From contig JADMJD010000013.1 of NCBI GenBank assembly GCA_018780805.1, forward strand, positions 47,479 through 105,435: 57,957 bases of DNA, written 5' to 3'. Positions 43,713 through 51,622 of the stretch are shown piece after piece. The position numbers and the translations under genes are program-made. Positions within the stretch are counted from its first letter, which is position 1. Every line of letters begins with the position of its first letter. The stretch is from Rubrivivax sp. (GTDB lineage: Bacteria > Pseudomonadota > Gammaproteobacteria > Burkholderiales > Burkholderiaceae_C). Below the pieces are notes generated by a model. It searched no databases. It was not told the origin of the DNA and saw nothing but the letters and a program-made list of their open reading frames with translations.

Positions 43713-44759
43713 ATGTCCCTGCCCCGCCTTGCCCGCTTCTCCAGGTTTTCCCGTCGCACCCTGCTCGCCCTGCTGGCCGCGCCGGCCCTGGCCAGCGCCC
43801 AGACCCCCATCAAGTTCCAGCTCGACTGGCGTTTCGAAGGCCCGGCCGCGCTGTTCCTGGCCTCCACCGCCAAGGGTTATTACAAGGCCGCCGGCCTGGA
43901 CGTGACCATCGACGCCGGCAACGGCAGCGGTGGCACCGTCACGCGCGTGGCCTCGGGCAGCTACGACATGGGGTTTGCCGACATGGCGGCGCTGATGGAG
44001 TTCCACGCCAACAACCCCGATGCACCGAACAAGCCGGTGGCGGTGATGATGGTCTACAACAACACCCCGGCTGCGGTGCTGGCATTGAAGAAAAGCGGCA
44101 TCAGCAAACCGGCCGACCTGAATGGCAAGAAGCTGGGCGCTCCGGGTTTTGACGCCGGCCGCAAGGCCTTCCCGATCTTCGCCAAGGCCAACGGCATCAG
44201 CGGCGTGCAGTGGACCAGCATGGACCCGCCGCTGCGCGAGACCATGCTGGTGCGCGGTGACATCGAGGCCATCACCGGCTTTTCCTTCACCAGCCTGCTG
44301 AACCTGGAAGCCCGCGGCGTGAAGGCCGAAGACATCGTCGTGCTGCCCTACCCGGCGCACGGCGTGAAGCTCTACGGCAACGCCATCATCGCCAGCCCGA
44401 AGATGATCAAGGAGAACCCGGCCGCGGTGAAGGCCTTCCTGGTCGCGTTTGCCAAGGGCGCCAAGGAAGTGATGGCCAACCCCGACCCGACGATCGACTA
44501 CGTGAAGGCGCGTGACGGCATCATCAACGTCGAGCTCGAAAAGCGCCGCCTGCGCATGGCCATCGACGCCGTGATCGCCAGCCCTGACGCGCGTGCCGAA
44601 GGTTTTGGCGCCGCGGTGCCGGGCCGCCTGGCGCTGATGGCCTCGCAGGTGTCGGACGCCTACGGCACCAAGACCCGCATCGACCCGGCCGCGGTCTGGA
44701 ACGACAGCATGATGCCGAGCAAGGCCGAGCTGAACATCCTGCCGCCGCTGAAGAAGTAA
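43713..44759 (+). CDS. NMT1/THI5-like (NitT/TauT-type) ABC solute-binding protein
   Basis: 348 residues. A Tat- or Sec-type signal (F-S-R-R-T-L-L-A-L-L-A-A-P-A-L-A-S-A) precedes a family fold: I-K-F-Q-L-D-W-R-F-E-G-P-A-A-L-F-L-A, G-Y-Y-K-A-A-G-L-D-V, G-S-Y-D-M-G-F-A-D and D-L-N-G-K-K-L-G-A-P. Members bind nitrate, sulfonates, pyrimidines or thiamine precursors in the periplasm. The neighbouring deaminase and urea-type hydrolases suggest a nitrogen heterocycle; this is inference. I chose the ATG at 43713, which has GAGGAG 9 nt upstream, over an upstream GTG that would add a non-signal extension. It leads a four-gene run with ATPase, permease and deaminase. Confidence 0.9.
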   Translation: MSLPRLARFSRFSRRTLLALLAAPALASAQTPIKFQLDWRFEGPAALFLASTAKGYYKAAGLDVTIDAGNGSGGTVTRVASGSYDMGFADMAALMEFHANNPDAPNKPVAVMMVYNNTPAAVLALKKSGISKPADLNGKKLGAPGFDAGRKAFPIFAKANGISGVQWTSMDPPLRETMLVRGDIEAITGFSFTSLLNLEARGVKAEDIVVLPYPAHGVKLYGNAIIASPKMIKENPAAVKAFLVAFAKGAKEVMANPDPTIDYVKARDGIINVELEKRRLRMAIDAVIASPDARAEGFGAAVPGRLALMASQVSDAYGTKTRIDPAAVWNDSMMPSKAELNILPPLKK

Positions 44760-44772
44760 GCGGGCTTCGGTC

Positions 44773-45585
44773 ATGGCTTTTGTCGATTTTCAGCATGTCT
44801 GGCTCGCCTACAACGACGAGCTGGCCCGCGCCGGCCACTACGCCGTCGAGGACATCTCGCTGCAGGTGGAGCGCGGTGAGTTCATCGCCATCGTCGGGCC
44901 TTCGGGCTGCGGCAAGTCCACCTTCATGAAGCTCACCACCGGGCTGAAGATGCCGACCAAGGGCAAGATCATGATCGCCGGAGAGCCGGTGACCGGGCCG
45001 CTGAAGATCAGTGGCATGTCCTTCCAGGCGCCCAGCCTGCTGCCCTGGCGCACGACGGTGGACAACGTGCTGCTGCCACTGGAAATCGTCGAACCCTACC
45101 GCTCCAACTTCCGCGCCAAACGCAAGGAATACGAAGCCCGTGCACGCGACCTGCTCAAGAGCGTGGGCCTGGCCGGTTACGAAGACAAGTTCCCCTGGCA
45201 GCTCAGCGGCGGCATGCAACAACGCGCCAGCATCTGCCGCGCGCTGGTGCACGAGCCGCAGATGCTGCTGCTGGACGAACCCTTCGGCGCGCTGGACGCC
45301 TTCACGCGCGAAGAGCTGTGGTGCGCGCTGCGCGACCTGCACGCGGCGCAGAAGTTCAACGTCATCCTGGTCACCCACGACCTGCGCGAAAGTGTGTTCC
45401 TGGCCGACACCGTGTACTGCATGAGCCGCAGCCCGGGGCGTTTCGTCGTCAAGCGCGAGATCGAGTTGCCAAGACCACGTGACCTGGAAGTCACCTACAC
45501 ACCCGAGTTCACCGCCATCGTGCACGAGCTGCGCGCGCACATCGGCGCACACCGTCAACCTGCCGGCACGGCGGTGGCTCAATGA
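44773..45585 (+). CDS. NitT/TauT-type ABC transporter ATP-binding protein
   Basis: 270 residues. Walker A G-P-S-G-C-G-K-S-T, Q-loop S-F-Q-A-P-S-L-L-P-W-R, signature L-S-G-G-M-Q-Q-R, Walker B L-L-L-L-D-E-P-F and H-loop T-H-D are all intact. The L-P-W-R-T motif after the Q-loop is typical of the nitrate/taurine/pyrimidine subfamily. It energises the binding protein and permease on either side. It starts 13 nt after the binding protein and ends 73 nt before the permease, a gap filled by a GC-rich repeat. Confidence 0.95.
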   Translation: MAFVDFQHVWLAYNDELARAGHYAVEDISLQVERGEFIAIVGPSGCGKSTFMKLTTGLKMPTKGKIMIAGEPVTGPLKISGMSFQAPSLLPWRTTVDNVLLPLEIVEPYRSNFRAKRKEYEARARDLLKSVGLAGYEDKFPWQLSGGMQQRASICRALVHEPQMLLLDEPFGALDAFTREELWCALRDLHAAQKFNVILVTHDLRESVFLADTVYCMSRSPGRFVVKREIELPRPRDLEVTYTPEFTAIVHELRAHIGAHRQPAGTAVAQ

Positions 45586-45616
45586 GCCGGCGCACGACCG
45601 CTCGAAGCCGGCTCGT

Positions 45617-45658
45617 GCCCCCTCGGGGGGCCGACGCGGCACGCGTCTTGGGGGCCCC
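45617..45658. repeat. GC-rich REP-like intergenic element, copy 1
   Basis: The element holds GCCCCCTCGGGGGG followed by a spacer and TTGGGGGCCCC, ending directly against the permease ATG at 45659. A related element lies inverted at 46921-46964. Elements like this are common between genes in Comamonadaceae. Its G-run supplies the only purine-rich sequence in front of the permease start. Confidence 0.65.
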
Positions 45659-46432
45659 ATGAAGATCACGAAGAACATGGAACGCTGGTCGCCGCTGGTG
45701 GTGCTGGTGGTCTTCTTGATCCTCTGGCAGGTCATCGTCGCCGGCCTGGACATCCCGGAGTTCATCTTCCCCAGCCCCTGGCAGATCACGCAGGACTTCA
45801 TCGAATACAAGGGCCCGCTGCTGGAGGCCGCGTGGAAAACCTTCTGGGTCACGATGCTGGGTTTTGCCATCAGCATCGTGGTGGGCGTGCTGCTGGGGTT
45901 CCTGATCGGCAGCTCGCGCCTGGCCTACACCGCGCTCTACCCGCTGATGGTGGCCTTCAACGCCGTGCCCAAGGCGGCGGTGGTGCCCATCCTGGTGGTG
46001 TGGTTCGGCATCGGCCTGGGCCCGGGCATCCTGACGGCTTTTCTGATCAGCTTCTTCCCGATCACGGTCAACATCGCCACCGGCCTGGCCACGCTGGAGC
46101 CGGAGCTGGAAGACGTGCTGCGGGTGCTCGGCGCCAAACGCTGGGACGTGCTGATCAAGGTCGGCCTGCCGCGCTCGATGCCCTACTTCTACGGCAGCCT
46201 GAAGATCGCGATCACGCTGGCCTTTGTCGGCACCGTGCTGGCCGAGATGACGGCGGGCGACTCCGGCATCGGCTACCTGATGCAGACCGCCGGCAGCCAG
46301 CAGCGCATGCCGCTGGCCTTTGCCGGGCTGGTGACCATCGGTGCGATGGCGATGGTGATGTACGAGTTTTTTTCGTGGATCGAAAAACGCACCACGGGCT
46401 GGGCGCACCGGGGCACACAGGGCGGCGGTTAA
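45659..46432 (+). CDS. NitT/TauT-type ABC transporter permease
   Basis: 257 residues with about six transmembrane helices. The binding-protein-dependent permease loop is visible as V-L-R-V-L-G-A-K-R-W-D-V-L-I-K-V-G-L-P, which contacts the ATPase. It completes the transporter begun at 43713. The ATG at 45659 gives a normal N-terminus (charged residues, then the first helix); an upstream frame would run through the repeat element. It ends 4 nt before the deaminase gene, so the two are probably co-translated. Confidence 0.93.
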   Translation: MKITKNMERWSPLVVLVVFLILWQVIVAGLDIPEFIFPSPWQITQDFIEYKGPLLEAAWKTFWVTMLGFAISIVVGVLLGFLIGSSRLAYTALYPLMVAFNAVPKAAVVPILVVWFGIGLGPGILTAFLISFFPITVNIATGLATLEPELEDVLRVLGAKRWDVLIKVGLPRSMPYFYGSLKIAITLAFVGTVLAEMTAGDSGIGYLMQTAGSQQRMPLAFAGLVTIGAMAMVMYEFFSWIEKRTTGWAHRGTQGGG

Positions 46433-46436
46433 TGGC

Positions 46437-46913
46437 ATGACCGACGAACAGGCCACGCGCCACCTGCGCCACGCCAACCGCATCGCCGCCGCGGCGCTGG
46501 CCGAAGGGCACCACCCCTTCGGTGCGCTGCTGGTGGCGCCAGACGGCGAGACCGTGCTGCTGGAACAGGGCAACGTCGATGCCGTCAACCATGCCGAGGC
46601 GGTGCTGGCGCGCACGGCGGCGCAGACCTACGACACGCCCTACCTGTGGGGCTGCACGCTGGTGACCACGGTGGAACCCTGCGCCATGTGCGCCGGCACG
46701 TTGTACTGGGCCCACATCGGACGCCTGGTCTACGGGCTTGAAGAGCGCGCGCTGCTGGCGCTGACCGGTGACCACCCCGAGAACCCGACACTGGACCTGC
46801 CCTGCCGCGAACTCTTTGCGCGCGGCCAGAAGGCGGTGCAAGTGATCGGCCCGGTGCCGGCCGTGGCCGACGAGATCGCGGCGCTGCACCGCGACTTCTG
46901 GCAGCACGGCTGA
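46437..46913 (+). CDS. Nucleoside/guanine-deaminase-family zinc deaminase
   Basis: 158 residues. The cytidine-deaminase-fold motifs are complete: H-A-E at 52-54 and P-C-A-M-C with C82 and C85, giving the zinc ligands and the catalytic glutamate. Length and the E-P-C-A-M-C form resemble guanine, cytosine or tRNA-adenosine deaminases; the housekeeping TadA cannot be excluded, but the gene sits 4 nt after a transporter permease. It probably deaminates the amino-heterocycle that the transporter brings in, releasing ammonia. The substrate cannot be decided from sequence alone. Confidence 0.85.
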   Translation: MTDEQATRHLRHANRIAAAALAEGHHPFGALLVAPDGETVLLEQGNVDAVNHAEAVLARTAAQTYDTPYLWGCTLVTTVEPCAMCAGTLYWAHIGRLVYGLEERALLALTGDHPENPTLDLPCRELFARGQKAVQVIGPVPAVADEIAALHRDFWQHG

Positions 46914-46920
46914 AGCGCAG

Positions 46921-46986
46921 TTGGGGCCCCCACGCTCACCCTGTTCGCTGCCCCCCGCGGGGGCGCAGGCCACCCTTGGGGTGGCC
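46921..46986. repeat. GC-rich REP-like element copy 2 with adjoining 8-bp hairpin
   Basis: Positions 46921-46964 are an inverted relative of the element at 45617-45658 (TTGGGGCCCCCACG, then CCCCCCGCGGGGGC). Directly after it, GGCCACCC (46968-46975) pairs with GGGTGGCC (46979-46986) around a 3-nt loop. The block fills most of the gap between the deaminase and ureD. No T-run follows, so it is not a clear intrinsic terminator. Confidence 0.65.
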
Positions 46987-47035
46987 CGGCGGATGGCCTG
47001 ACTCCGCCGTCCACCTTCGTCGATACTCCCCGCCG

Positions 47036-47860
47036 ATGCGCTGGACCGCCCACCTGCAACTGCACTACACCCGCGACGGCGAGCGCACGCTGGCGCTGGA
47101 CCGCCACGAAGGCCCGCTGCGGGTGCTGCGACGCCTGTACCCCGAAGGCCCGGGCATCTGCCACCACGTGATCGTGCACCCACCGGGTGGCATCGTCGCC
47201 GGTGATGTGCTGAAGGTCGACGCGCAACTGGACGCCGGCACCCACGCGCTGGTCACCACACCGGGTGCGGCCCGTTTTTACCGCAGCGAAGGTGCGCAGG
47301 CGCTGCAGCAGGTGCAGCTGCAACTGGCCGGCGATGCGCGCCTGGAATGGCTGCCGATGGAAACCATCGCCTACCGCGGCTGCCGGGCGCAGAACCGGCT
47401 GACGCTGGACCTGGCGCCACAAGCGCAGTGCCTGGGCTGGGACCTGCTGGCGCTGGGCCTGCCGGCGGGCGGCGAGCTGTTCGACCATGGCCAGGTGCAG
47501 CAGCACCTGGAACTGCCCGGCCGCTGGCTGGAGCGAGGTGTGGTGCGCGGCGACGACACGCTGCTGCTGGACTCGCCCCTGGGCTGGGCCGGCCACCGGG
47601 TGTTGTCCACGCTGTGGTTCGCGGCCGGCACAGCCTGGCCCACACCACAGCGCGATGCGCTGCTGGACGCCGCCCGCGAAGCGATCGCCGCGAGTGGTGT
47701 CAGCGCCGGGGTGACGGCCGCCCACCCGCAGGTGCTGGTGCTGCGCGTGCTGACGCCACAGGTGGAGCCGGCGATGCAGCTGCTGAAGGCCGTGCGTGGC
47801 GCCTGGCGCCAAACCGCCTGGGGCCTGGCGGCCGAACCGCCGCGCATCTGGCGCACCTGA
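47036..47860 (+). CDS. ureD: Urease accessory protein UreD
   Basis: 274 residues. Family motifs are clear: H-P-P-G-G-I-V-A-G-D, T-T-P-G-A-A-R-F-Y-R-S, L-E-W-L-P-M-E-T-I-A-Y-R-G and L-G-W-D-L-L-A-L-G. UreD is a chaperone that, with UreF and UreG, loads nickel into apo-urease. It normally heads a ureDABC cluster, but here no urease subunit or other accessory gene follows; the next gene is allophanate hydrolase. The ATG at 47036 begins the conserved N-terminus; a GTG-led extension upstream is not conserved-looking and runs into the repeat. Either the urease genes are elsewhere in the genome or this copy has been separated from them. Confidence 0.92.
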   Translation: MRWTAHLQLHYTRDGERTLALDRHEGPLRVLRRLYPEGPGICHHVIVHPPGGIVAGDVLKVDAQLDAGTHALVTTPGAARFYRSEGAQALQQVQLQLAGDARLEWLPMETIAYRGCRAQNRLTLDLAPQAQCLGWDLLALGLPAGGELFDHGQVQQHLELPGRWLERGVVRGDDTLLLDSPLGWAGHRVLSTLWFAAGTAWPTPQRDALLDAAREAIAASGVSAGVTAAHPQVLVLRVLTPQVEPAMQLLKAVRGAWRQTAWGLAAEPPRIWRT

Positions 47861-47958
47861 CGGCCGGCACCGCCGAACACGGCAAGACACAGCAAACCAA
47901 CAGGCTGAAGCGGCAGGCACCGCACCGTCGCACCTGGCACGCATCATGCTGCACACCT

Positions 47959-47978
47959 ACTTGTATACCAGTACGTGC
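47959..47978 (+). promoter_or_regulatory. Candidate promoter or GntR-type operator before atzF
   Basis: ACTTGTATACCAGTACGT lies 5 nt before the first possible atzF start (47983). It is one of the few AT-containing stretches in a GC-rich gap. TATACC could be a -10 box, giving a nearly leaderless transcript, or TTGTATACC and its partial inverted partner could be an operator of the GntR type. No -35 box is obvious, so both readings are tentative. Confidence 0.35.
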
Positions 47979-47982
47979 ACCA

Positions 47983-49803
47983 ATGCTGAACATGGACCGC
48001 CCGCTCACCCTTGCCGACTGGCACGCCGCGTACCGCGACGGTGCCGACCCGGCCACGCTGCTGCACCCCCTGCGGGCGCAGCTGGCCGCCCGCGGCGCGC
48101 CGGTCTACCTGCATGTGGCCGACGAGGCGGCCCTGCAGGCGCAACTGCAGGGTCTGCAGGCCCTGGCCGCCTTGCACCCCGGCCGTGCGGCACTGCTGCA
48201 GGCCTGCCCGTTGTGGGGCGTGCCCTTTGTCGTCAAGGACAACATCGACGTGGCCGGCGCAACCACCACCGCCGCCTGCCCGGCCTGGGCGCACACCGCC
48301 GAGCACCATGCCACCGTGGTGCAGCGCCTGCTGGCCGCCGGTGCGGTGTGGTTGGCCAAGAGCAACCTGGACCAGTTCGCCACCGGGCTGGTGGGCACAC
48401 GCTCGCCTTATGGCGCGCCGTCCAGCGCCTGGTCGGCCGATCATGTCAGCGGGGGGTCCTCATCCGGTTCGGCCGTGGCCGTGGCCGTGGGCGACGTGCC
48501 CTTTGCGCTGGGCACCGACACCGCCGGCTCGGGCCGCATCCCGGCCGGCTTCAACCACATCGTCGGCCTCAAGCCCACGCCGGGCCGCAGCCCCACCACC
48601 GGCGTGCTGCCGGCCTGCCGCACGCTGGACGTGGTCTCGGTGTTCGCGCTGACGGTGGACGACGCCGCCAGCGTGCTGGCGGTGATGGAAGGCCCCGACC
48701 CAGCCGACGCCTACAGCGGCACGCGCCCGGGCCCGTCGCACTGGCAGCCGCGGCTGCGCATCGGCGTGCCGGCCGAACTGCCGCCGGGGGTGGACGCCGA
48801 CATGGCCGCGTGTTTCCAGGCCGCGCAAGAAGGCCTGCGCGCCCAGGGCCACACCCTGCAGCCATTTGACTTCAGCCCGCTGGCCGACGTGGCCGCGCTG
48901 CTCTACCAGGGCCCCTGGGTCGCCGAACGCCACCTGGTGGTGCGCGGACTTCTGGCGCGCGACCCCGAGGCGCTGGACCCCGCCGTGCGCCAGGTGATCA
49001 GCGCTGCAGAGCAATTCAGTGCCGACGATGCCTTTGCCGGCCAGTACCGGCTGCGTGCGCTGGCGCAGCAGGCCGCGGCGCTGTGGCAAGGCCTGGATGT
49101 GCTGCTGCTGCCCACGGCCCCGCACCACCCCACACACGCCGAGCTGGTGGCCGATCCGCTGGGCGCGAACAGCGCGCTCGGTGTGTTCACCAACTTCGTC
49201 AACCTGCTGGGCTGGTGTGCGCTGGCGGTGCCGGCGGCGGTGTCTCCCGTCGGCCTGCCGCTGGGCCTGACCTTCGTCGCGCCCGGTGGGCACGACGCCG
49301 CGCTGGCGCAGTTCGGCCGCCAGTGGCAGGCACTGGCGGCACAGCCGCTGGGTGCCACCGGGGCGGTTTACGTCGAGGCGCCGCCGTTGCTGACGCCAGC
49401 CAGCCAGCCCACGCTGCCCATCGCCGCTGTCGGCGCGCACCTGTCGGGCCTGCCCTTGAACTGGCAGCTCACCGACCTCGGTGCCACGCTGCAGCAGACC
49501 ACCCACACCGCACCGCACTACCGGCTTTACGCCCTGCCCGGCACCACACCGCCCAAACCCGGCCTGCAGCGTGTGCGCAGCGACGGCACGACGATTGCAC
49601 TGGAGGTCTGGGACCTGCCTCTGCACCAGGTGGGCCGTTTCCTGGCCGGCATCCCGGCACCGCTGGGGCTGGGCAGCGTCGAGCTGGCCGACGGCCGTGT
49701 GGTGCACGGCTTCCTGTGCGAAGGCCACGCCCTGCTGGGCGCCGTGGACATCAGCCACCACGGCGGCTGGCGCGCCTATCTCTCGTCGTTGAAAGGGAAC
49801 TGA
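47983..49803 (+). CDS. atzF: Allophanate hydrolase
   Basis: 606 residues, matching AtzF-type enzymes. It hydrolyses allophanate (urea-1-carboxylate) to ammonia and CO2. The amidase-signature triad is complete: K85 in V-V-K-D-N-I-D-V-A-G, cis-Ser 159 in G-G-S-S-S-G-S and nucleophile S183 in D-T-A-G-S-G-R-I-P. The spacing of 74 and 24 residues is as expected for the family. The last about 130 residues form the allophanate-hydrolase C-terminal domain (from about L-P-L-N-W-Q-L onward). Two in-frame starts exist (47983 and 47992); neither has a clear ribosome site. It is separate from any urea carboxylase gene, which points to the carboxybiuret/biuret route rather than urea amidolyase. It ends 3 nt before the next gene. 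Confidence 0.93.
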   Translation: MLNMDRPLTLADWHAAYRDGADPATLLHPLRAQLAARGAPVYLHVADEAALQAQLQGLQALAALHPGRAALLQACPLWGVPFVVKDNIDVAGATTTAACPAWAHTAEHHATVVQRLLAAGAVWLAKSNLDQFATGLVGTRSPYGAPSSAWSADHVSGGSSSGSAVAVAVGDVPFALGTDTAGSGRIPAGFNHIVGLKPTPGRSPTTGVLPACRTLDVVSVFALTVDDAASVLAVMEGPDPADAYSGTRPGPSHWQPRLRIGVPAELPPGVDADMAACFQAAQEGLRAQGHTLQPFDFSPLADVAALLYQGPWVAERHLVVRGLLARDPEALDPAVRQVISAAEQFSADDAFAGQYRLRALAQQAAALWQGLDVLLLPTAPHHPTHAELVADPLGANSALGVFTNFVNLLGWCALAVPAAVSPVGLPLGLTFVAPGGHDAALAQFGRQWQALAAQPLGATGAVYVEAPPLLTPASQPTLPIAAVGAHLSGLPLNWQLTDLGATLQQTTHTAPHYRLYALPGTTPPKPGLQRVRSDGTTIALEVWDLPLHQVGRFLAGIPAPLGLGSVELADGRVVHGFLCEGHALLGAVDISHHGGWRAYLSSLKGN

Positions 49804-49806
49804 TCC

Positions 49807-51411
49807 ATGGACCGTCGTCACTTCATCGCCAGCACCTCGGCCCTGGGTGCGCTGCCGCTGGCCGCCGATCTGGCCCATGCGCAGGCCCGGCCCAAGGATG
49901 TGCTGGTGGTCGCCAACGAGTTCGGCCCCAACTCGCTGGACATCCACACCGTGGGCGCCAACCGCGCGTCCTACGGCGTCAGCTGGCTGGTCTACGACCG
50001 GCTGATGAGCTACGGCAAACGCACGCTGCCAGACGGGCGCGTGGCCTACGACCGCAACAAACTCGAACCCGAGCTGGCCGAAAGTTGGTTGATCGCGCCC
50101 GATGGCCAATCGGTGACCTTCAAGCTGCGCAAAAGCGCCAAGTTCCACGACGGCACACCGGTGACCGCCAAGGACGTGAAGTGGAGCCTGGACCGCGCGG
50201 TGACGGTGGGCGGTTTCCCCACCTTCCAGATGGCCGCCGGCTCGCTGGAAAAACCCGAGCAGTTCGAGGTGGTCGATGAACACACCTTCCGCGTCAAGTT
50301 CATCCGCAAGGACAAGCTGACGATGAACGACCTCGCGGTCGTCGTGCCCTGCATCTTCAACAGCGAGCTGGTCAAAAAGAACGCCACGCCGCAGGACCCC
50401 TGGGGCCTGGCCTGGACACGCAACAACACCGCCGGCGGTGGTGCCTACAAGGTGGAGGCCTTCCGCCCCGGGCAGGAAATCGTCTACGTGCGGTTCGACG
50501 ACTGGAAGAGCGGCCCGCTGCCTGCGCTGCGCCGCATCGTGCAGCGCGACGTGCCCAACGCCGGCAACCGGCGCGCCCTGCTGGTCAAGGGCGACATCGA
50601 CATCACGTATGACCTGCCGCCCAAGGACTTTGCCGAACTGTCCAAGGAAGGCGCCGCGATCAAGGTCAGCACGATGCCGATCGAAAACGCGATGTTCTAC
50701 CTGGGCATGAACACCACCAGGCCGCCCTTCGACAACCCCAAGGTGCGCCAGGCCGTCGCCTACGTGCTGCCCTACGACAAGATCTTCGACAACGCGCTCT
50801 ATGGCCGCGGCGCCAAGCTCTATGGCGGCAGCAACCCGGTGAAAGACATCGCCTGGCCGCAGCCCACGGCCTACAAAACCGATGTGGCCAAGGCCAAGGC
50901 GCTGCTGGCCGAAGCCGGGCTGGCCAACGGCTTCGAGACCACACTGAGCTTCGACCTGGGCGGCGCCACCATCGGCGAGCCGATGGCCGTGCTGGTGCAG
51001 GAGTCGCTGGCCAGCATCGGCATCAAGGCGCAGATCAACAAGATCCCCGGCGCCACCTGGCGCGCCGCGCTGCTGAAGAAAGACATGCCGATGTTGATCA
51101 ACCGCTTCGGCGGCTGGCTGGACTTTCCGGAGTACTTCTTCTTCTGGTGTTACCACGGCCAGAACGCCGTGTTCAACACCATGAGTTACCAGAACCCCAA
51201 GCTCGACAAGATCATCACCAACGCGCGTTTTGCCGAGAGCAAACCGATCTACGACAGCTCGGTGCGCGAGATGGTGCAGCTGGCCTTCGACGAGGTGCCG
51301 CGCATCCCCATCGCCCAGCCCAGCATGGACGTGGCGATGCAGAAGAACATCAACGGCTACATGTACTGGTTCCACCTGCAGCCGGACTACCGGCAGCTGT
51401 CCAAGGTCTGA
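49807..51411 (+). CDS. Family 5 (peptide/nickel-type) ABC solute-binding protein
   Basis: 534 residues with a twin-arginine-like signal (M-D-R-R-H-F-I-A-S-T). Family motifs include L-A-E-S-W, V-T-F-K-L-R-K-S-A-K-F-H-D-G-T-P-V-T-A-K-D-V and P-K-V-R-Q-A-V-A-Y. Such proteins deliver peptides, nickel, opines or other small molecules to a two-permease, two-ATPase importer, but none of those partners is in the window. It lies 3 nt after atzF and 13 nt before atzG. It may work with a shared permease elsewhere. The ligand is unknown; a ureide-like compound fits the setting. Confidence 0.9.
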   Translation: MDRRHFIASTSALGALPLAADLAHAQARPKDVLVVANEFGPNSLDIHTVGANRASYGVSWLVYDRLMSYGKRTLPDGRVAYDRNKLEPELAESWLIAPDGQSVTFKLRKSAKFHDGTPVTAKDVKWSLDRAVTVGGFPTFQMAAGSLEKPEQFEVVDEHTFRVKFIRKDKLTMNDLAVVVPCIFNSELVKKNATPQDPWGLAWTRNNTAGGGAYKVEAFRPGQEIVYVRFDDWKSGPLPALRRIVQRDVPNAGNRRALLVKGDIDITYDLPPKDFAELSKEGAAIKVSTMPIENAMFYLGMNTTRPPFDNPKVRQAVAYVLPYDKIFDNALYGRGAKLYGGSNPVKDIAWPQPTAYKTDVAKAKALLAEAGLANGFETTLSFDLGGATIGEPMAVLVQESLASIGIKAQINKIPGATWRAALLKKDMPMLINRFGGWLDFPEYFFFWCYHGQNAVFNTMSYQNPKLDKIITNARFAESKPIYDSSVREMVQLAFDEVPRIPIAQPSMDVAMQKNINGYMYWFHLQPDYRQLSKV

Positions 51412-51424
51412 AGGGACAGGCACC

Positions 51425-51622
51425 ATGGACCACCACGCTGCCTATGTCGACGCCGCCGCCGCGGTGCTGGGGCTGAAGATCGCCACCGAGTACCGGCCGG
51501 GTGTGCTGCGTTTTTTCGGCCTCGCCGCGGCGATGGCCGAACAGGTGATGTCGCTGCCGCTGGACGCGTCTGACGAACCCGGCACCGCCTTTGTGCCGGT
51601 GGCACCGAGGCGCGGCGAATGA
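51425..51622 (+). CDS. atzG: AtzG-like small subunit (DUF4089)
   Basis: 65 residues. It matches the DUF4089/AtzG type: a short helical protein resembling GatC (D-H-H-A-A-Y-V-D-A-A-A-A-V-L-G-L, then a Y-R-P-G-V-L-R-F-F motif and an acidic tail). AtzG is the small partner of AtzE in the 1-carboxybiuret hydrolase complex. Its stop overlaps the atzE start by 4 nt (ATGA at 51619), which supports stoichiometric co-translation. The ATG at 51425 was chosen; upstream codons lie inside the previous gene. Confidence 0.9.
   Translation: MDHHAAYVDAAAAVLGLKIATEYRPGVLRFFGLAAAMAEQVMSLPLDASDEPGTAFVPVAPRRGE

Noticed and set aside
46437..46913. Housekeeping tRNA adenosine deaminase TadA
   Set aside because: The motifs alone would allow it, but its position 4 nt after an ABC permease and its place in a nitrogen cluster favour a nucleobase or heterocycle deaminase. 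It is kept as an alternative only.
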